The notes beneath the pieces were generated by a model. The model did no database searches and was not told the DNA's origin. It was given only the letters and a program-made list of their open reading frames with translations. The position numbers were made by a program, and so were the translations under genes. From the NCBI RefSeq assembly GCF_002934325.1, contig NZ_PTIV01000009.1, positions 45,282 through 109,281 of the forward strand: 64,000 nt of DNA. Direction: 5' to 3'. This DNA comes from Marinobacter persicus (GTDB taxonomy: Bacteria > Pseudomonadota > Gammaproteobacteria > Pseudomonadales > Oleiphilaceae). Positions 35,613 through 46,097 of this stretch are shown piece by piece. Within the stretch, counting starts at the first letter, position 1; every line of letters begins with the position of its first letter.

Positions 35613-37017
35613 TCCGTTTCCTGGAGCCGGAGTATGCGGGCAGGCGTACCGTCACGGTCAGCCCCGGCTTCTCTTCACCCGGATGGGTATCACTCAGCAG
35701 AATCTGGCCCTGATGAATCTCTGCCACCGCGCTGACCAGGCTCAGCCCCAGGCCGTTACCCGGCAGTGAGCGGCTCTTGCCCACCCGGTAGAAGCGCTGG
35801 AAAACCTGGTCTTTTTCATCGTCGGGCACGCCAATGCCCGAATCCTTCACCTCAAACACGGCGTCACTGCCATCCAGACGCACCACTACTTCAATCAGCC
35901 CATGCTCGGGGGTGTACTTGATGGCGTTATCGATCAGGTTGCTGATCATCTGGAACAGCAGATCCCGGTCGCCCTCAATCCGAACACCGGTCGCCAACTG
36001 CTGCCGGAACTCCTGCTCCTTATCCTCAGACAGTGCCTCGTAGAGTTCGCAGGCGTCGGTCACCAGCTCATCCAGCGCCACCAGCTTCATATCAGCGGTA
36101 TTGCCCCGGGTTTCCAGCCGGGCGATGCGCAACAGGGCGTTGAATGTGGCCAGCAGTTGATCCGCTTCAGCCACCGCGCGGCCCACATGCTCCCGGGCCT
36201 CGTCGTTGTCGACCGTGATCAGGGTGCTTTCCAGTTGATTACGCAGACGCGTCAAAGGCGTACGCAAATCGTGGGCGATGTTGTCGGAAACGTGGCGGAT
36301 ACCCTCCATCAGGTACACGATGCGGTCCAGCATCTGGTTCAGGTTGTCCGCCAGCTGGTCAAAATCATCATCGGTACCGCGGGTGGGGATGCGCAGGGAA
36401 AGATGGCCGTTCATGATCCGGCGCGAGGTGTTGTTGATCACTTCAATACGACGGGTGGTGCTCCGGCTCATCAAAAAGCCGCCCAATAACGCCAGGGCCA
36501 GCGTAATACCCATGCCCCAGTTAATCGCGGCTTCTATCACGCGCTTGAGGTTGGTCAGGTCATCCACATCACGGCCCACCAGCAACCGAAGGCCACCCTG
36601 CACCTCAAAAATACGGGCTCGGGCCAGCCGTTCGGGGCCAGTCCAGCCCAGTGACTCGTTGAGTGTGAAGTTGATCCAGCCAGTCTCGGAAGCACGACTG
36701 TCATCCGGCCAGGTTTCCAGGTTACCGGCCAGCTTCAGGGAATCGTCGGTGGTGAGCAGGTAGATGGACTTGGCGTTCGGATCCCGGGCCACCCGTTCCC
36801 GGATGATGGTGATAAGCCCGTTTACGCCGCCACTACGGTACTGCTCCGCCAGACCGGCGATTTCCGCTTCGATCGTCTCGTCGGTCTGGGCGGTCATGAA
36901 ACCGGCGGTGCGCCAGTAGATGAAGGCCAGCAAAATGAACACGGAGGTGGCGAACACCACCATGTACAACAATGCTAGCTGGAACGAGGAAGTTCTAAGC
37001 TGACTAAGCAGTTTCAC
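35566..37017 (-). CDS. Two-component sensor histidine kinase (HAMP, HisKA, HATPase)
   Basis: An inner-membrane kinase of 483 residues. TM1 is at about 13-33 and a periplasmic loop of about 120 residues follows. TM2 is near 160-180, with HAMP after it (RRIEVINNTSRRIMNGHLS). HisKA has DNIAHDLRTPLTRLRNQLE with the phospho-His, and HATPase_c has NLIDNAIKYTPE, DSGIGVPDDEKDQVFQRFYR and GNGLGLSLV. The start is GTG 37017, overlapping the regulator's stop by 14 bases. The pair resembles the metal/membrane-stress class. The ligand is unknown. Confidence 0.9.
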   Translation of the reverse strand: MKLLSQLRTSSFQLALLYMVVFATSVFILLAFIYWRTAGFMTAQTDETIEAEIAGLAEQYRSGGVNGLITIIRERVARDPNAKSIYLLTTDDSLKLAGNLETWPDDSRASETGWINFTLNESLGWTGPERLARARIFEVQGGLRLLVGRDVDDLTNLKRVIEAAINWGMGITLALALLGGFLMSRSTTRRIEVINNTSRRIMNGHLSLRIPTRGTDDDFDQLADNLNQMLDRIVYLMEGIRHVSDNIAHDLRTPLTRLRNQLESTLITVDNDEAREHVGRAVAEADQLLATFNALLRIARLETRGNTADMKLVALDELVTDACELYEALSEDKEQEFRQQLATGVRIEGDRDLLFQMISNLIDNAIKYTPEHGLIEVVVRLDGSDAVFEVKDSGIGVPDDEKDQVFQRFYRVGKSRSLPGNGLGLSLVSAVAEIHQGQILLSDTHPGEEKPGLTVTVRLPAYSGSRKRIKATRPETTDESEKA

Positions 37018-37684
37018 GCAGCATGTATCCCGCGCCCCGGATCGTCTGCAGAAGCGGGGTATCAAACTCCTTGTCAATCTTCGCCCGCAGACGGCTGATG
37101 TGAACATCAATCACATTGGTCTGGGGGTCAAAATGATAATCCCATACCTTCTCCAGCAGCATGGTGCGAGTCACCACCTGGCCAGCGTTACGCATCAGGT
37201 ACTCCAGCAAACGGAATTCCCGGGGCTGGACATCAATGTTCTTACCCGCCCGCTTGACCGTCCGGGCCAGCAGGTCCATTTCCAGATCCGCCACTTTCAG
37301 CACCGTTTCGGTCTCAGGTGTCTGTTTGTTGCGGCGAATCAGGGATTCAATCCGTGCCAGCAACTCATGAAAGGAGAAAGGTTTGGTCAGGTAGTCATCC
37401 CCGCCACCCCGCAGGCCTTCCACCCGGGCGTCCACATCGCCCAGAGCGCTGAGAATAATCACGGGCGTCTGGTTACCGGTGGCCCGGACCGTCTTGATGA
37501 TGGACAGCCCATCCATACCCGGCAGCATGCGATCCACGATCATGATGTCGTAGTCTTCGCTGGCGGCCATCATCATGCCTTCCTTGCCATCGGCCGCGTG
37601 GTCCACCACAAAATCGGATTCACGAAGTCCTTTCAACAGGTAGCTTGCTACATCCTGATCATCTTCGATTACCAGTGCTTTCAC
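37004..37684 (-). CDS. OmpR/PhoB-family response regulator
   Basis: 226 residues: a receiver with EDD at 7-9, phospho-Asp51 in IVDRMLPGMDG and Lys in YLTKPF, then a winged-helix DNA-binding domain (PREFRLLEYLMRNAG, TNVIDVHISRLRAKID). GTG 37684 with AGGAGGG 8 bases upstream fits the domain start exactly; the open frame runs on to 37753. It is similar to QseB/CusR-type regulators. It is coupled to the downstream kinase. The promoter region is shared with nothing on the other strand. Confidence 0.92.
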   Translation of the reverse strand: MKALVIEDDQDVASYLLKGLRESDFVVDHAADGKEGMMMAASEDYDIMIVDRMLPGMDGLSIIKTVRATGNQTPVIILSALGDVDARVEGLRGGGDDYLTKPFSFHELLARIESLIRRNKQTPETETVLKVADLEMDLLARTVKRAGKNIDVQPREFRLLEYLMRNAGQVVTRTMLLEKVWDYHFDPQTNVIDVHISRLRAKIDKEFDTPLLQTIRGAGYMLRETA

Positions 37685-37793
37685 CGGTGGCCCTCCTGAG
37701 TAGTGTTGTTCACTGCCAACTTCATTCATGGCAACAGGGTACGGAGATCTCAAAAAACCGGCCAGTTACGATCCTGTAAGAGGCTGTCGCCGT

Positions 37794-38582
37794 TTACGAC
37801 GCTTTATGCCCCGCCCCAAGCCAGCCCAGGGACTTTTCCGTGGTGGTTGAGGGGCGGTACTCCGCACTCATCCATCCATCGTAGCCCAGTCGGTCCAGGC
37901 CTGCGAAAACATTGGCAAAATGGATCTCGCCGGTGCCCGGTTCGTGACGTCCCGGGTTGTCGGCAAACTGCATGTGGCCAATCCAAGGAAGCAGACGCTC
38001 CACGGAGCGAAGCAGGTCCCCTTCCATAATCTGCATATGATACAGATCGTACTGCAGGCGCACATTCCCGGCCCCCACTTCCTCGATCACGGCGATTACC
38101 TTGTCGGAGGTATCCAGCAGGAAACCCGGCATGTCCACCCGGGAGTTGATCGCCTCCAGGCAAAGCGTCATGCCCTCCTCCGCCAGCCGGGCCGCCGCAT
38201 AACGCACATTGGCCACCAGCGTTTCCCGGGCAATCAACCCGTCCAGCCCTTCCGGCTGCAACCCCGCCAAACAGTTCACCTGCTGGCATGCCAGGGCGCG
38301 GGCATAGCGGATCGCCTGCTCCACCCCGGCCCGGAACTCGTCCTCCCGGCCCGGCAGACAGGCAATGCCCCGCTCACCACCGTCCCAGTCTCCCGGCGGC
38401 AGGTTGAACAGCACCTGGGTCAGACCATTGGCCTGCAGCCGCTCCGCCAACTCCTCCGCCGGCCACTCGTAGGGAAACAGGTACTCCACCCCGGTAAAAC
38501 CGGCTTCCCTAGCCTTGGCAAAGCGCTCCAGGAACGGCACTTCCGTAAACAGCATTGAAAGATTGGCAGCAAAGCGTGGCAT
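37794..38582 (-). CDS. hyi: Hydroxypyruvate isomerase
   Basis: A 262-residue TIM-barrel sugar-phosphate-isomerase-type enzyme that interconverts hydroxypyruvate and tartronate semialdehyde. The N-terminus MPRFAANLSMLFTEVPFLER is characteristic of Hyi, and metal-ligand blocks such as CLEAINSRVDMPGFLL and LQYDLYHMQIMEGDL are conserved. The gene starts 3 bases after the glxR stop and forms an operon with it. Together they serve glyoxylate assimilation, but glyoxylate carboligase (gcl) is not in the window. Confidence 0.92.
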   Translation of the reverse strand: MPRFAANLSMLFTEVPFLERFAKAREAGFTGVEYLFPYEWPAEELAERLQANGLTQVLFNLPPGDWDGGERGIACLPGREDEFRAGVEQAIRYARALACQQVNCLAGLQPEGLDGLIARETLVANVRYAAARLAEEGMTLCLEAINSRVDMPGFLLDTSDKVIAVIEEVGAGNVRLQYDLYHMQIMEGDLLRSVERLLPWIGHMQFADNPGRHEPGTGEIHFANVFAGLDRLGYDGWMSAEYRPSTTTEKSLGWLGAGHKAS

Positions 38583-38585
38583 GGC

Positions 38586-39506
38586 TTATTCCTTCTTTCC
38601 CTTGGCCGCCGGCAGCGACGAGCCCAGCAACGTTCCGTTCAAGTGCTCCAGTTCCAGCAACAACCCACTGTGGTCCACCTCACTATGGCCATTGGCCACC
38701 AGCGACCGATAGGCATTGTGCGTCTGCTGCGCCAGCGGAAGCGTCAGCCCCTCGGCCCGGGCCTCATCCAGGATCATTCGCAAATCCTTCAACTGAATCC
38801 GCGCCGGCGCCCCCGGCGCAAAATCCCGATCAATCATCCGCTGCCCGTGCAACTCCAGAATCCGACTGCCGGCAAAACCGCCCATCAACGCCTCCCGAAC
38901 CGCCGCCGGGTCCGCACCGCCCTCGGCCGCCAGCAACAACGCCTCGGACACCGCGCCAATGGTAATCCCCACAATCGCCTGGTTCGCCAGCTTCGCCAAC
39001 TGCCCGGCCCCCACCGGCCCAATACGCGTACACTTGCCCAGCGCCTCAAACACCGGCAACGCCCGCTCCACATCCTCCTCGGCGCCACCAGCCATGATGC
39101 TCAACCGAGCCTCGGCCGCCCCCACCGTGCCGCCCGACACCGGCGCATCCACATACCCGGCCTCCTTCTCTGCGGCCAGCTCTGCATGGCGCCGGGCCAC
39201 CGATGGCTGCACCGAGCTCATATCAATCACCAGTGCCCCGGGCTTCAACGCCTCAATAGCCCCCTGGGCCACCAGCACATCCTCCACCACGTCACCGTTC
39301 TCCAGCATAGTGATCACCACATCCGCGTTGGCCACGGCTTCGGCGGGCGTCGAGGCAATGGTTGCCTCGCTGGCAAAAGGTTCACATTTACTGGCGGTGC
39401 GGTTCCACAAGGTCATGGGAAAACCCGCGTCCAGCAGGTTACGGGTCATCGGTGCGCCCATCAGGCCGATGCCGAGGAAAGCGATATGGGGAGTGCTTGA
39501 AGTCAT
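38586..39506 (-). CDS. glxR: 2-hydroxy-3-oxopropionate (tartronate semialdehyde) reductase
   Basis: A 306-residue member of the beta-hydroxyacid dehydrogenase family, reducing tartronate semialdehyde to glycerate. The NAD(P)-binding motif HIAFLGIGLMGAPM, the substrate motif DAPVSGGTVGAAEA and the catalytic Lys in GQLAKLANQAIVG are present. ATG 39506 is preferred over TTG 39527. It is followed directly by hyi. The upstream region holds a 197-bp inverted-repeat element. Symbol by operon context; garR is an alternative. Confidence 0.9.
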   Translation of the reverse strand: MTSSTPHIAFLGIGLMGAPMTRNLLDAGFPMTLWNRTASKCEPFASEATIASTPAEAVANADVVITMLENGDVVEDVLVAQGAIEALKPGALVIDMSSVQPSVARRHAELAAEKEAGYVDAPVSGGTVGAAEARLSIMAGGAEEDVERALPVFEALGKCTRIGPVGAGQLAKLANQAIVGITIGAVSEALLLAAEGGADPAAVREALMGGFAGSRILELHGQRMIDRDFAPGAPARIQLKDLRMILDEARAEGLTLPLAQQTHNAYRSLVANGHSEVDHSGLLLELEHLNGTLLGSSLPAAKGKKE

Positions 39507-39536
39507 TATTAGTTTGCCTATCTCCAAAAGCTTGAA

Positions 39537-39733
39537 GAAGTGTTGGGGTAGGCCTTTCCAAAAATTTGCGGAGCCAGGGGTGAAGAGCGAAAGCTCTTCA
39601 CGGGCTGGCCATGGATGGCCTGCCCAGGACCCTCAGCGCGACGCAGGAGCAATTAGCGCTGAGGGGCGGAGGACAAGCGACCCAGGGATGGGCCGCCAGG
39701 AGCGCTTTTTGGAAAGGCCTACCCCAGCACTTC
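39537..39733. repeat. 197-bp inverted-repeat element (MITE-like) between glxR and rpoH
   Basis: 28-base ends at 39537-39564 and 39706-39733 are inverted repeats of each other with 27 of 28 matches (core GGGGTAGGCCTTTCCAAAAA). The interior has a perfect 8-base stem with GAAA loop (39581-39600), a 9-base stem CCTCAGCGC / GCGCTGAGG (39631-39639, 39656-39664) and GC-rich repeats around GGCCATGGATGGCC. No believable coding frame fills it. It fills most of the 333 bases without a gene between glxR and rpoH. It looks like a non-autonomous mobile or dispersed element; no second copy was seen in this window. Confidence 0.75.
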
Positions 39734-39772
39734 CACCCAAAGGTATGAATTGTGGCGGATTATGCCGATTAT

Positions 39773-39815
39773 ACAAACAAAAACGCCACCAACCGGAACC
39801 CGGCGGTGGCGTTTT
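39773..39815 (-). terminator. Terminator of rpoH
   Basis: In the minus direction a stem AACGCCACC / GGTGGCGTT with a partly paired GC-rich loop is followed by TTTTGTTTG. It begins about 25 bases after the rpoH stop. Confidence 0.8.
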
Positions 39816-39839
39816 CAGACCCTGAGGCTCTGCCCGAAA

Positions 39840-40700
39840 TCAGGCAACCTCGGCCATCTGCATTTTGATCTTCTTCATGGCGTTCTTCTCAAGCTGACGA
39901 ATCCGCTCAGCCGACACGCCATATTTGTCAGCCAACTCATGCAGCGTCGCCTTACCCTCGGACAACCAGCGTGCCCGAAGAATATCCTGACTACGCTCAT
40001 CCAGCTTCATCAACGCCTGCATCAGCCGACCGTTGGCGTCCTCGGACCAGTCCGCGTTCTCCAGCTGCACCGCCGGATCGCTACGACGATCTTCCAGATA
40101 ATGCGCCGGCGCCTGGTAGGCCGTGTCGTCGTCATCGTCCTGCGGGCCATCGAAAGCCGTATCCTGGGAAGCCAGACGACCTTCCATTTCACGGACCACC
40201 TTGGGCTCCACACCCAAGTCATCGGCGACCGCCTGCAGCTCATCGTGGTTCAGCCACTTCAGCTGCTTCTTCTGGCTGCGCAGGTTGAAGAACAGCTTGC
40301 GCTGGGCCTTGGTGGTCGCCACCTTCACGATGCGCCAGTTGCGCAGGATAAACTCGTGGATCTCGGCCTTGATCCAGTGCACCGCGAACGACACCAGCCG
40401 CACGCCGTACTCGGGATTGAACCGCTTAACGGCCTTCATCAGGCCGACATTGCCTTCCTGGATCAGATCCGCCTGAGCCAAGCCATAACCGGCGTAACTG
40501 CGGGCAATGTGAACCACAAATCTCAGATGAGAGAGCACCAGCTGACGGGCGGCCTCTACGTCACCCTGATAATAAAGCCGTTCGCCCAGATCGCGCTCTT
40601 CTTCCACCGAGAGCACCGGAATACGGCTTGCTGCCTGGATGTACGCTTCAAGATTCGCACCCGGGACCAGCCTGTCTGCCAACTGTAAACTCGTACCCAT
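39840..40700 (-). CDS. rpoH: RNA polymerase sigma-32 factor (heat shock)
   Basis: 286 residues. Region 2 has [24 protein letters not shown] helices, the RpoH box reads [13 protein letters not shown], and region 4 ([22 protein letters not shown]) binds the -35 element. It directs polymerase to heat-shock promoters; in this window the hslR/hslO chaperones are plausible targets. ATG 40700 follows GGAGG. A sigma-70-type promoter is seen just upstream. The order rpoH after ftsX is the usual gammaproteobacterial arrangement. Confidence 0.96.
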   Translation of the reverse strand: MGTSLQLADRLVPGANLEAYIQAASRIPVLSVEEERDLGERLYYQGDVEAARQLVLSHLRFVVHIARSYAGYGLAQADLIQEGNVGLMKAVKRFNPEYGVRLVSFAVHWIKAEIHEFILRNWRIVKVATTKAQRKLFFNLRSQKKQLKWLNHDELQAVADDLGVEPKVVREMEGRLASQDTAFDGPQDDDDDTAYQAPAHYLEDRRSDPAVQLENADWSEDANGRLMQALMKLDERSQDILRARWLSEGKATLHELADKYGVSAERIRQLEKNAMKKIKMQMAEVA

Positions 40701-40729
40701 TCACTAACCTCCGAACCTGACGGCGCTTA

Positions 40730-40758
40730 AATATAGCAACAAAAAATAAGACCGCCAA
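40730..40758 (-). promoter_or_regulatory. rpoH: Candidate sigma-70 promoter of rpoH
   Basis: On the minus strand TTGGCG (40758-40753) and TATATT (40735-40730) are separated by exactly 17 bases. The predicted start gives a leader of about 20 bases before the rpoH ATG at 40700. The rest of the 195-base gap up to ftsX holds nothing I can identify. Confidence 0.5.
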
Positions 40759-40895
40759 GAAGTTAAAAAGTTCCCGAAATCCCCAGTAAAACGTTCTAAA
40801 TCAACAATCTGCGGAATCAAGAACCAACGCTTTTAATGCTTACACGCTAGTCTTTCGCCAACGCATCTTTCAATACGGTTTTGCCGAAGTCCGGA

Positions 40896-41900
40896 TCACC
40901 CTCCGGCAATATCGCCCGGGTCTATGTCATCCATATGACGCTTGACCGCGACCCAGGCACCCAACCAGCCTAACAGCATGGCGATAACAATCAACGCAAA
41001 AACGCCTTCAAGCCCCGGACCGTTGAGGGAGAAGTCGCTGTTATAGAGCCCTGCCAACCGCTCAATGGGGCCACTGAGCCACCAGAAGGTCACCTGAATC
41101 AGCAACCAGGCCACCACACCACCACCCAGGCCAAACCAGGCCCCGGTGTACAGGAACGGCCGACGAACAAAGGCATCGGTGCCACCCACCAGCTTGGCCA
41201 CCAGGATTTCATCCCGACGGCTTTCAATAGCCAACCGTACCGTGTTGCCAATCACCAGCACCACCGCCGCCGCCAGCAACAGGGCCAGCGCCCAGGCCGC
41301 CCGGGTGAGGATGTCAGTCATGGCATTCAGGCGCTGGAGCCAGCCCAGGTCCACCTGCACCCGTTCAATCTCGTCCATGCCTTCTATAAAGGTTGCCAGC
41401 GATTGCACGCCTTTTGCCGTGCGAGCCCCCTCCTCCGGGGTGATCAGTAACGTATGGGGCAGCGGATTGCCCTCCAGAAAATCAAGCACGTCTCCCAACC
41501 CCGAAGACTCCCGGAACTCCGACAATGCCTGCCCACGCTCAATCAGCTCCACCGACGCCACCCGGCCGTACCCGTTCACGGTAAGGACCAGTTCATTGGC
41601 CTTTTCCAGCGGTACTCCCATTTCGATATAGGCGGTAATACGGGCGCTGCTTTCCCAACCCGAGCTGACGCCCTGAAGACTCCCCAACAACAGCAGCAAG
41701 GCTACCGGCAGCGACAGGGCAACCCCCATGACCGCCCAGGTCATCGCTGTGGCCACCGGGGTTTGCCAAAGCCGGCGAGCGGAATCCCGTGCCACCCGAC
41801 GCTGGTGCACAAGGTACTGTTTCACCGGGGAAGCGGGCGCACCCCGGCCTTGCCTGGCGCCGCGCTGGCTGTCTGCATTCTGGCGAGAGTCAGTGGCCAC
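40896..41900 (-). CDS. ftsX: Cell division protein FtsX
   Basis: A 334-residue ABC-type permease of the divisome, which with FtsE activates peptidoglycan amidases at the septum. There is a basic cytoplasmic N-terminus, one span (about 50-72), an extracytoplasmic domain, then three spans near the C-terminus (ALALLLAAAVVLVIGNTVRL; FGLGGGVVAWLLIQVTFWW; FALIVIAMLLGWLGAWVAV). The GTG start directly abuts the ftsE stop. The operon order is ftsY-ftsE-ftsX. Confidence 0.95.
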   Translation of the reverse strand: MATDSRQNADSQRGARQGRGAPASPVKQYLVHQRRVARDSARRLWQTPVATAMTWAVMGVALSLPVALLLLLGSLQGVSSGWESSARITAYIEMGVPLEKANELVLTVNGYGRVASVELIERGQALSEFRESSGLGDVLDFLEGNPLPHTLLITPEEGARTAKGVQSLATFIEGMDEIERVQVDLGWLQRLNAMTDILTRAAWALALLLAAAVVLVIGNTVRLAIESRRDEILVAKLVGGTDAFVRRPFLYTGAWFGLGGGVVAWLLIQVTFWWLSGPIERLAGLYNSDFSLNGPGLEGVFALIVIAMLLGWLGAWVAVKRHMDDIDPGDIAGG

Positions 41901-42590
41901 TTACACCCTCCCGCCAGGCATGACCTGGGAACCTGCGCCGGCGGTCAGACGACCGTGATCCAGCGTAAGACGGCGCCGCCCCATGTCATTGATCAGGGCA
42001 ATATCGTGACTGGCGATCAGCACGGTGACACCCACCTGACTGAACTGGGTGAATAGATGCATGATGTCCGCCGACAGCTCCGGGTCCAGGTTACCGGTGG
42101 GCTCATCCGCCAGCAGCAGCGGCGGCTTGTTGACCACCGCACGGGCAATGCCCACCCGCTGCTGCTCACCACCGGACAACTGCATCGGGTTCATCTTTTC
42201 CTTCTTCAGCAGGCCCACCTTATCCAGCGCGGCCCGCACCCGGCGGCCAATGTCCGTGGGGGATACGCCCATCACTTCCAGCGGCATGGCCACGTTGTCG
42301 AACACCGTCCGATCAAACAGCAGCTGATGGTTCTGGAAGACCACGCCGATGTGGCGGCGAAGATAGGGAATCTGGCGCTTGGGCAGGGTATTCAGGCGCT
42401 GGCCGCCAACCACCACTTCTCCGGCAGTCGGCCGTTCCATCACCATGAGCAGTTTCAACAGGGTACTTTTACCGGCACCGGAATGGCCGGTGAGAAACGC
42501 CAGTTCACCGCGATCCAGTTCGAAGCTGACCTGGCGCAGCGCAGTATGGTCGCTGTCGTAGCGTTTGGTGACCTGACGAAACTCGATCAT
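41901..42590 (-). CDS. ftsE: Cell division ATP-binding protein FtsE
   Basis: 229 residues. Walker A is [15 protein letters not shown], the Q-loop is [12 protein letters not shown], the signature [14 protein letters not shown] and Walker [16 protein letters not shown]. It is the ATPase partner of FtsX and drives septal cell-wall hydrolysis control. It lies between ftsY (42 bases upstream) and ftsX (abutting). Confidence 0.96.
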   Translation of the reverse strand: MIEFRQVTKRYDSDHTALRQVSFELDRGELAFLTGHSGAGKSTLLKLLMVMERPTAGEVVVGGQRLNTLPKRQIPYLRRHIGVVFQNHQLLFDRTVFDNVAMPLEVMGVSPTDIGRRVRAALDKVGLLKKEKMNPMQLSGGEQQRVGIARAVVNKPPLLLADEPTGNLDPELSADIMHLFTQFSQVGVTVLIASHDIALINDMGRRRLTLDHGRLTAGAGSQVMPGGRV

Positions 42591-42631
42591 GAACGGGTTT
42601 CCGTTAAATCCGAGGGGCGAAACTGGCCCGG

Positions 42632-43909
<1,278 letters not shown>

Positions 43910-44065
43910 AGTCTTACCGTTGTCTGGAAATGGGCGGGCCAAATAAGCACGACATTCTAGCAGACTGGCCGCGCTAAGTGAGGGCCTTCCCTATTATCGA
44001 CTGCCTGGCGCTTTCCGGTACCATTACCCTCATTCACAGATCGTTCAGAATCCCGGAGCATTTGC

Positions 44066-44713
44066 ATGGCGCGAGGCAAACCCGCACACCAGAAACCGGG
44101 CCCCAGAGGCAAGCGCAGCCAGGGCACCGAAGGGGAATTGCGCATCATCGGCGGCGACTGGCGCAGCCGAAAGCTGCGCTTCCCCGATGCCGGTGGCGTG
44201 CGCCCCAGCCCCGCCCGGACTCGCGAAACCCTGTTTAACTGGCTGAATTTTCACCTGGCCGGGCGCGACTGCCTTGACCTGTTTGCCGGTTCCGGCGCCT
44301 TGGGTCTGGAAGCCCTGTCCCGAGGGGCCGGCAGCGCGACGCTGGTGGATCACACTCCGGCCCTGGCCGGCGCCCTGAAAGCCAACCTGCAACTGCTAAA
44401 GGCCAGCAACGGCGAGGTCGTATGTAGGGACGTAACCCAATACCTGACACACCGGAACCGGCCACCCTTTGACATCATTTTCATGGACCCGCCCTTCCGC
44501 CAAGGCTGGCTGGAGCGCCTGCTGCCGCTGATTGACAGCCAACAATGGCTCAAGCCCGGCGGCTGGGTGTATGTGGAACACGAGAGTGAACTGGCTTCGT
44601 TTGCGACGCCCGCCGACTGGCACCTGCATCGACAGAAAACCGCGGGTCAGGTCACCTACAAGCTGTTCCGCAACCTTGCCGAACAACAGACCCCATCCGA
44701 TCAAGACGACTAA
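44066..44713 (+). CDS. rsmD: 16S rRNA (guanine(966)-N2)-methyltransferase
   Basis: A 215-residue SAM-dependent methyltransferase. The RsmD pattern starts with LRIIGGDWRSRKLRFPDAGG and RPSPARTRETLFNWL; the SAM motif is LDLFAGSGALGLEALSRGA and the catalytic motif is MDPPFRQG. It methylates G966 of 16S rRNA in the 30S subunit. It is divergent from ftsY, as is usual, and lies 14 bases upstream of mutM. Confidence 0.95.
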   Translation: MARGKPAHQKPGPRGKRSQGTEGELRIIGGDWRSRKLRFPDAGGVRPSPARTRETLFNWLNFHLAGRDCLDLFAGSGALGLEALSRGAGSATLVDHTPALAGALKANLQLLKASNGEVVCRDVTQYLTHRNRPPFDIIFMDPPFRQGWLERLLPLIDSQQWLKPGGWVYVEHESELASFATPADWHLHRQKTAGQVTYKLFRNLAEQQTPSDQDD

Positions 44714-44727
44714 TCCCTGGAGGCCCG

Positions 44728-45540
44728 GTGCCGGAATTACCCGAAGTTGAAACCACCCGCCAGGGCATAGCCCCGCACTGCGAGGACCAGATCATCACCC
44801 GCGTGGCGGTACACAACGCCAGCCTGCGCTGGCCCGTGCCAGACGATCTTCCGCAGCAACTCGAGGGCCGGATCATCCGCTCCGTGGAACGCCGGGCCAA
44901 GTACCTGTTCCTGAACCTGGACACCGGCACCGTGATCATTCACCTGGGCATGTCCGGCAGCTTGAGGGTGATCACCGACGATACGCCGGCCATGAAACAC
45001 GACCACGTGGAACTGGTACTGGGTAATGGCCGGACCCTTCGCTTCAATGACCCCCGGCGATTTGGCTGCTGGCTCTGGACCGAGAAAACGGCCACCCATC
45101 CCCTGATCCGAAACCTCGGCCCTGAGCCACTGTCCAACGAGTTCAACGGCGGCTGGCTGTACCGCTTGTCCCGTCAGAAACAGACGCCGGTGAAATCCTT
45201 CATCATGGACAACCACGTGGTGGTGGGTGCGGGCAACATCTACGCCAACGAGGCCCTGTTCAACGCCGGCATCCACCCGAAACGAAAAGCCGGAAGGATT
45301 AGCCTGGACCGCTACCACAAACTGGCCGAGGCCATTCGCGAAACCCTCATGGCCGCTATCCTGATGGGTGGCACCACTCTGCGGGACTTTGTGAACAGTG
45401 ACGGCAAGCCGGGCTATTTTGCCCAGTCACTCTTGGTGTACGGCCGTGGCGGACAGCCCTGCCCCGAATGCCGGACTACCCTGAAGGAAATCCGCATGAA
45501 CAATCGCAGCACCGTGTACTGCCCCCGATGCCAACGTTGA
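44728..45540 (+). CDS. mutM: Formamidopyrimidine-DNA glycosylase
   Basis: 270 residues; removes 8-oxoguanine and related lesions. The start MPELPEVETTRQG provides the N-terminal Pro nucleophile and Glu; the H2TH region GAGNIYANEALF and the C-terminal zinc finger (CPEC ... CPRC) are intact. Its start is GTG 44728. It is probably co-transcribed with rsmD. Confidence 0.96.
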   Translation: MPELPEVETTRQGIAPHCEDQIITRVAVHNASLRWPVPDDLPQQLEGRIIRSVERRAKYLFLNLDTGTVIIHLGMSGSLRVITDDTPAMKHDHVELVLGNGRTLRFNDPRRFGCWLWTEKTATHPLIRNLGPEPLSNEFNGGWLYRLSRQKQTPVKSFIMDNHVVVGAGNIYANEALFNAGIHPKRKAGRISLDRYHKLAEAIRETLMAAILMGGTTLRDFVNSDGKPGYFAQSLLVYGRGGQPCPECRTTLKEIRMNNRSTVYCPRCQR

Positions 45541-45675
45541 ACAAGAAGCGCCAACACGAGAAAACAGTGAACCACACCCCGTTTTGGCCCAATTCGTGAT
45601 GGCAGCCCGGCGAAAAACCGTTTGAAATTGAGACAATATGATTCATAGTTAACGCAGGACAAGGAGAGACTGAAC

Positions 45676-46008
45676 ATGACCCGCAAGATTTCCCACATTC
45701 TGATCGCCACCATGGCCGCCTGCCTGCTGGCCTTTTCATCAGCCGGCCATGCACAGGCCGTGGACGAAACCCCATCGGCCCTGGCAATGACCACAGACGC
45801 ACTGTTGCTGCGCCCGCTCCTGTTTGCCACCACCGTTGTTGGCGGCGCCGTTTATGTCGTATCGGTGCCCTTTGCTGCCATGGGAGGCAACGCCAAGGAA
45901 GCCGGCCGGGTGCTGTTCCTGGAACCGGCCAAGGCAACCTTTGTGCGTTGCCTGGGTTGCACGCGCACGGGCTACAAGCATTCACCGGTCACGCCGTCAG
46001 AAGACTGA
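45676..46008 (+). CDS. Small exported protein of unknown function
   Basis: 110 residues with a signal peptide (cleavage near GHA-QAVD) and one more hydrophobic segment (LLFATTVVGGAVYVVSVPF), followed by LFLEPAKATFVRCLGC. ATG 45676 has an AAGGAGAG upstream. I recognise no characterised family; it is sometimes labelled a transporter, but it is too short for that. It is followed by a strong hairpin that merges into the yrfG start. Confidence 0.75.
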   Translation: MTRKISHILIATMAACLLAFSSAGHAQAVDETPSALAMTTDALLLRPLLFATTVVGGAVYVVSVPFAAMGGNAKEAGRVLFLEPAKATFVRCLGCTRTGYKHSPVTPSED

Positions 46009-46059
46009 GCCGAAACCGGGATCCGTACTATCCCGGCTTGCCAGCGCCGCGAATCTGAG

Positions 46060-46093
46060 GCAGCCTGAAGCAAAATTTTTCAGGCTGCTTTTT
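46060..46093 (+). terminator. Intrinsic terminator ending 4 bases before the yrfG start
   Basis: GCAGCCTGAA (46060-46069) pairs with TTCAGGCTGC (46079-46088), a perfect 10-base stem followed by TTTTT. The yrfG ATG is at 46098, so the hairpin occupies the place of its ribosome-binding site. Confidence 0.8.
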
Positions 46094-46097
46094 GCTT

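Noticed and set aside
39559..39825. Coding frame running across the inverted-repeat element
   Set aside because: It only exists by reading through repeat DNA; no start context and no protein family.
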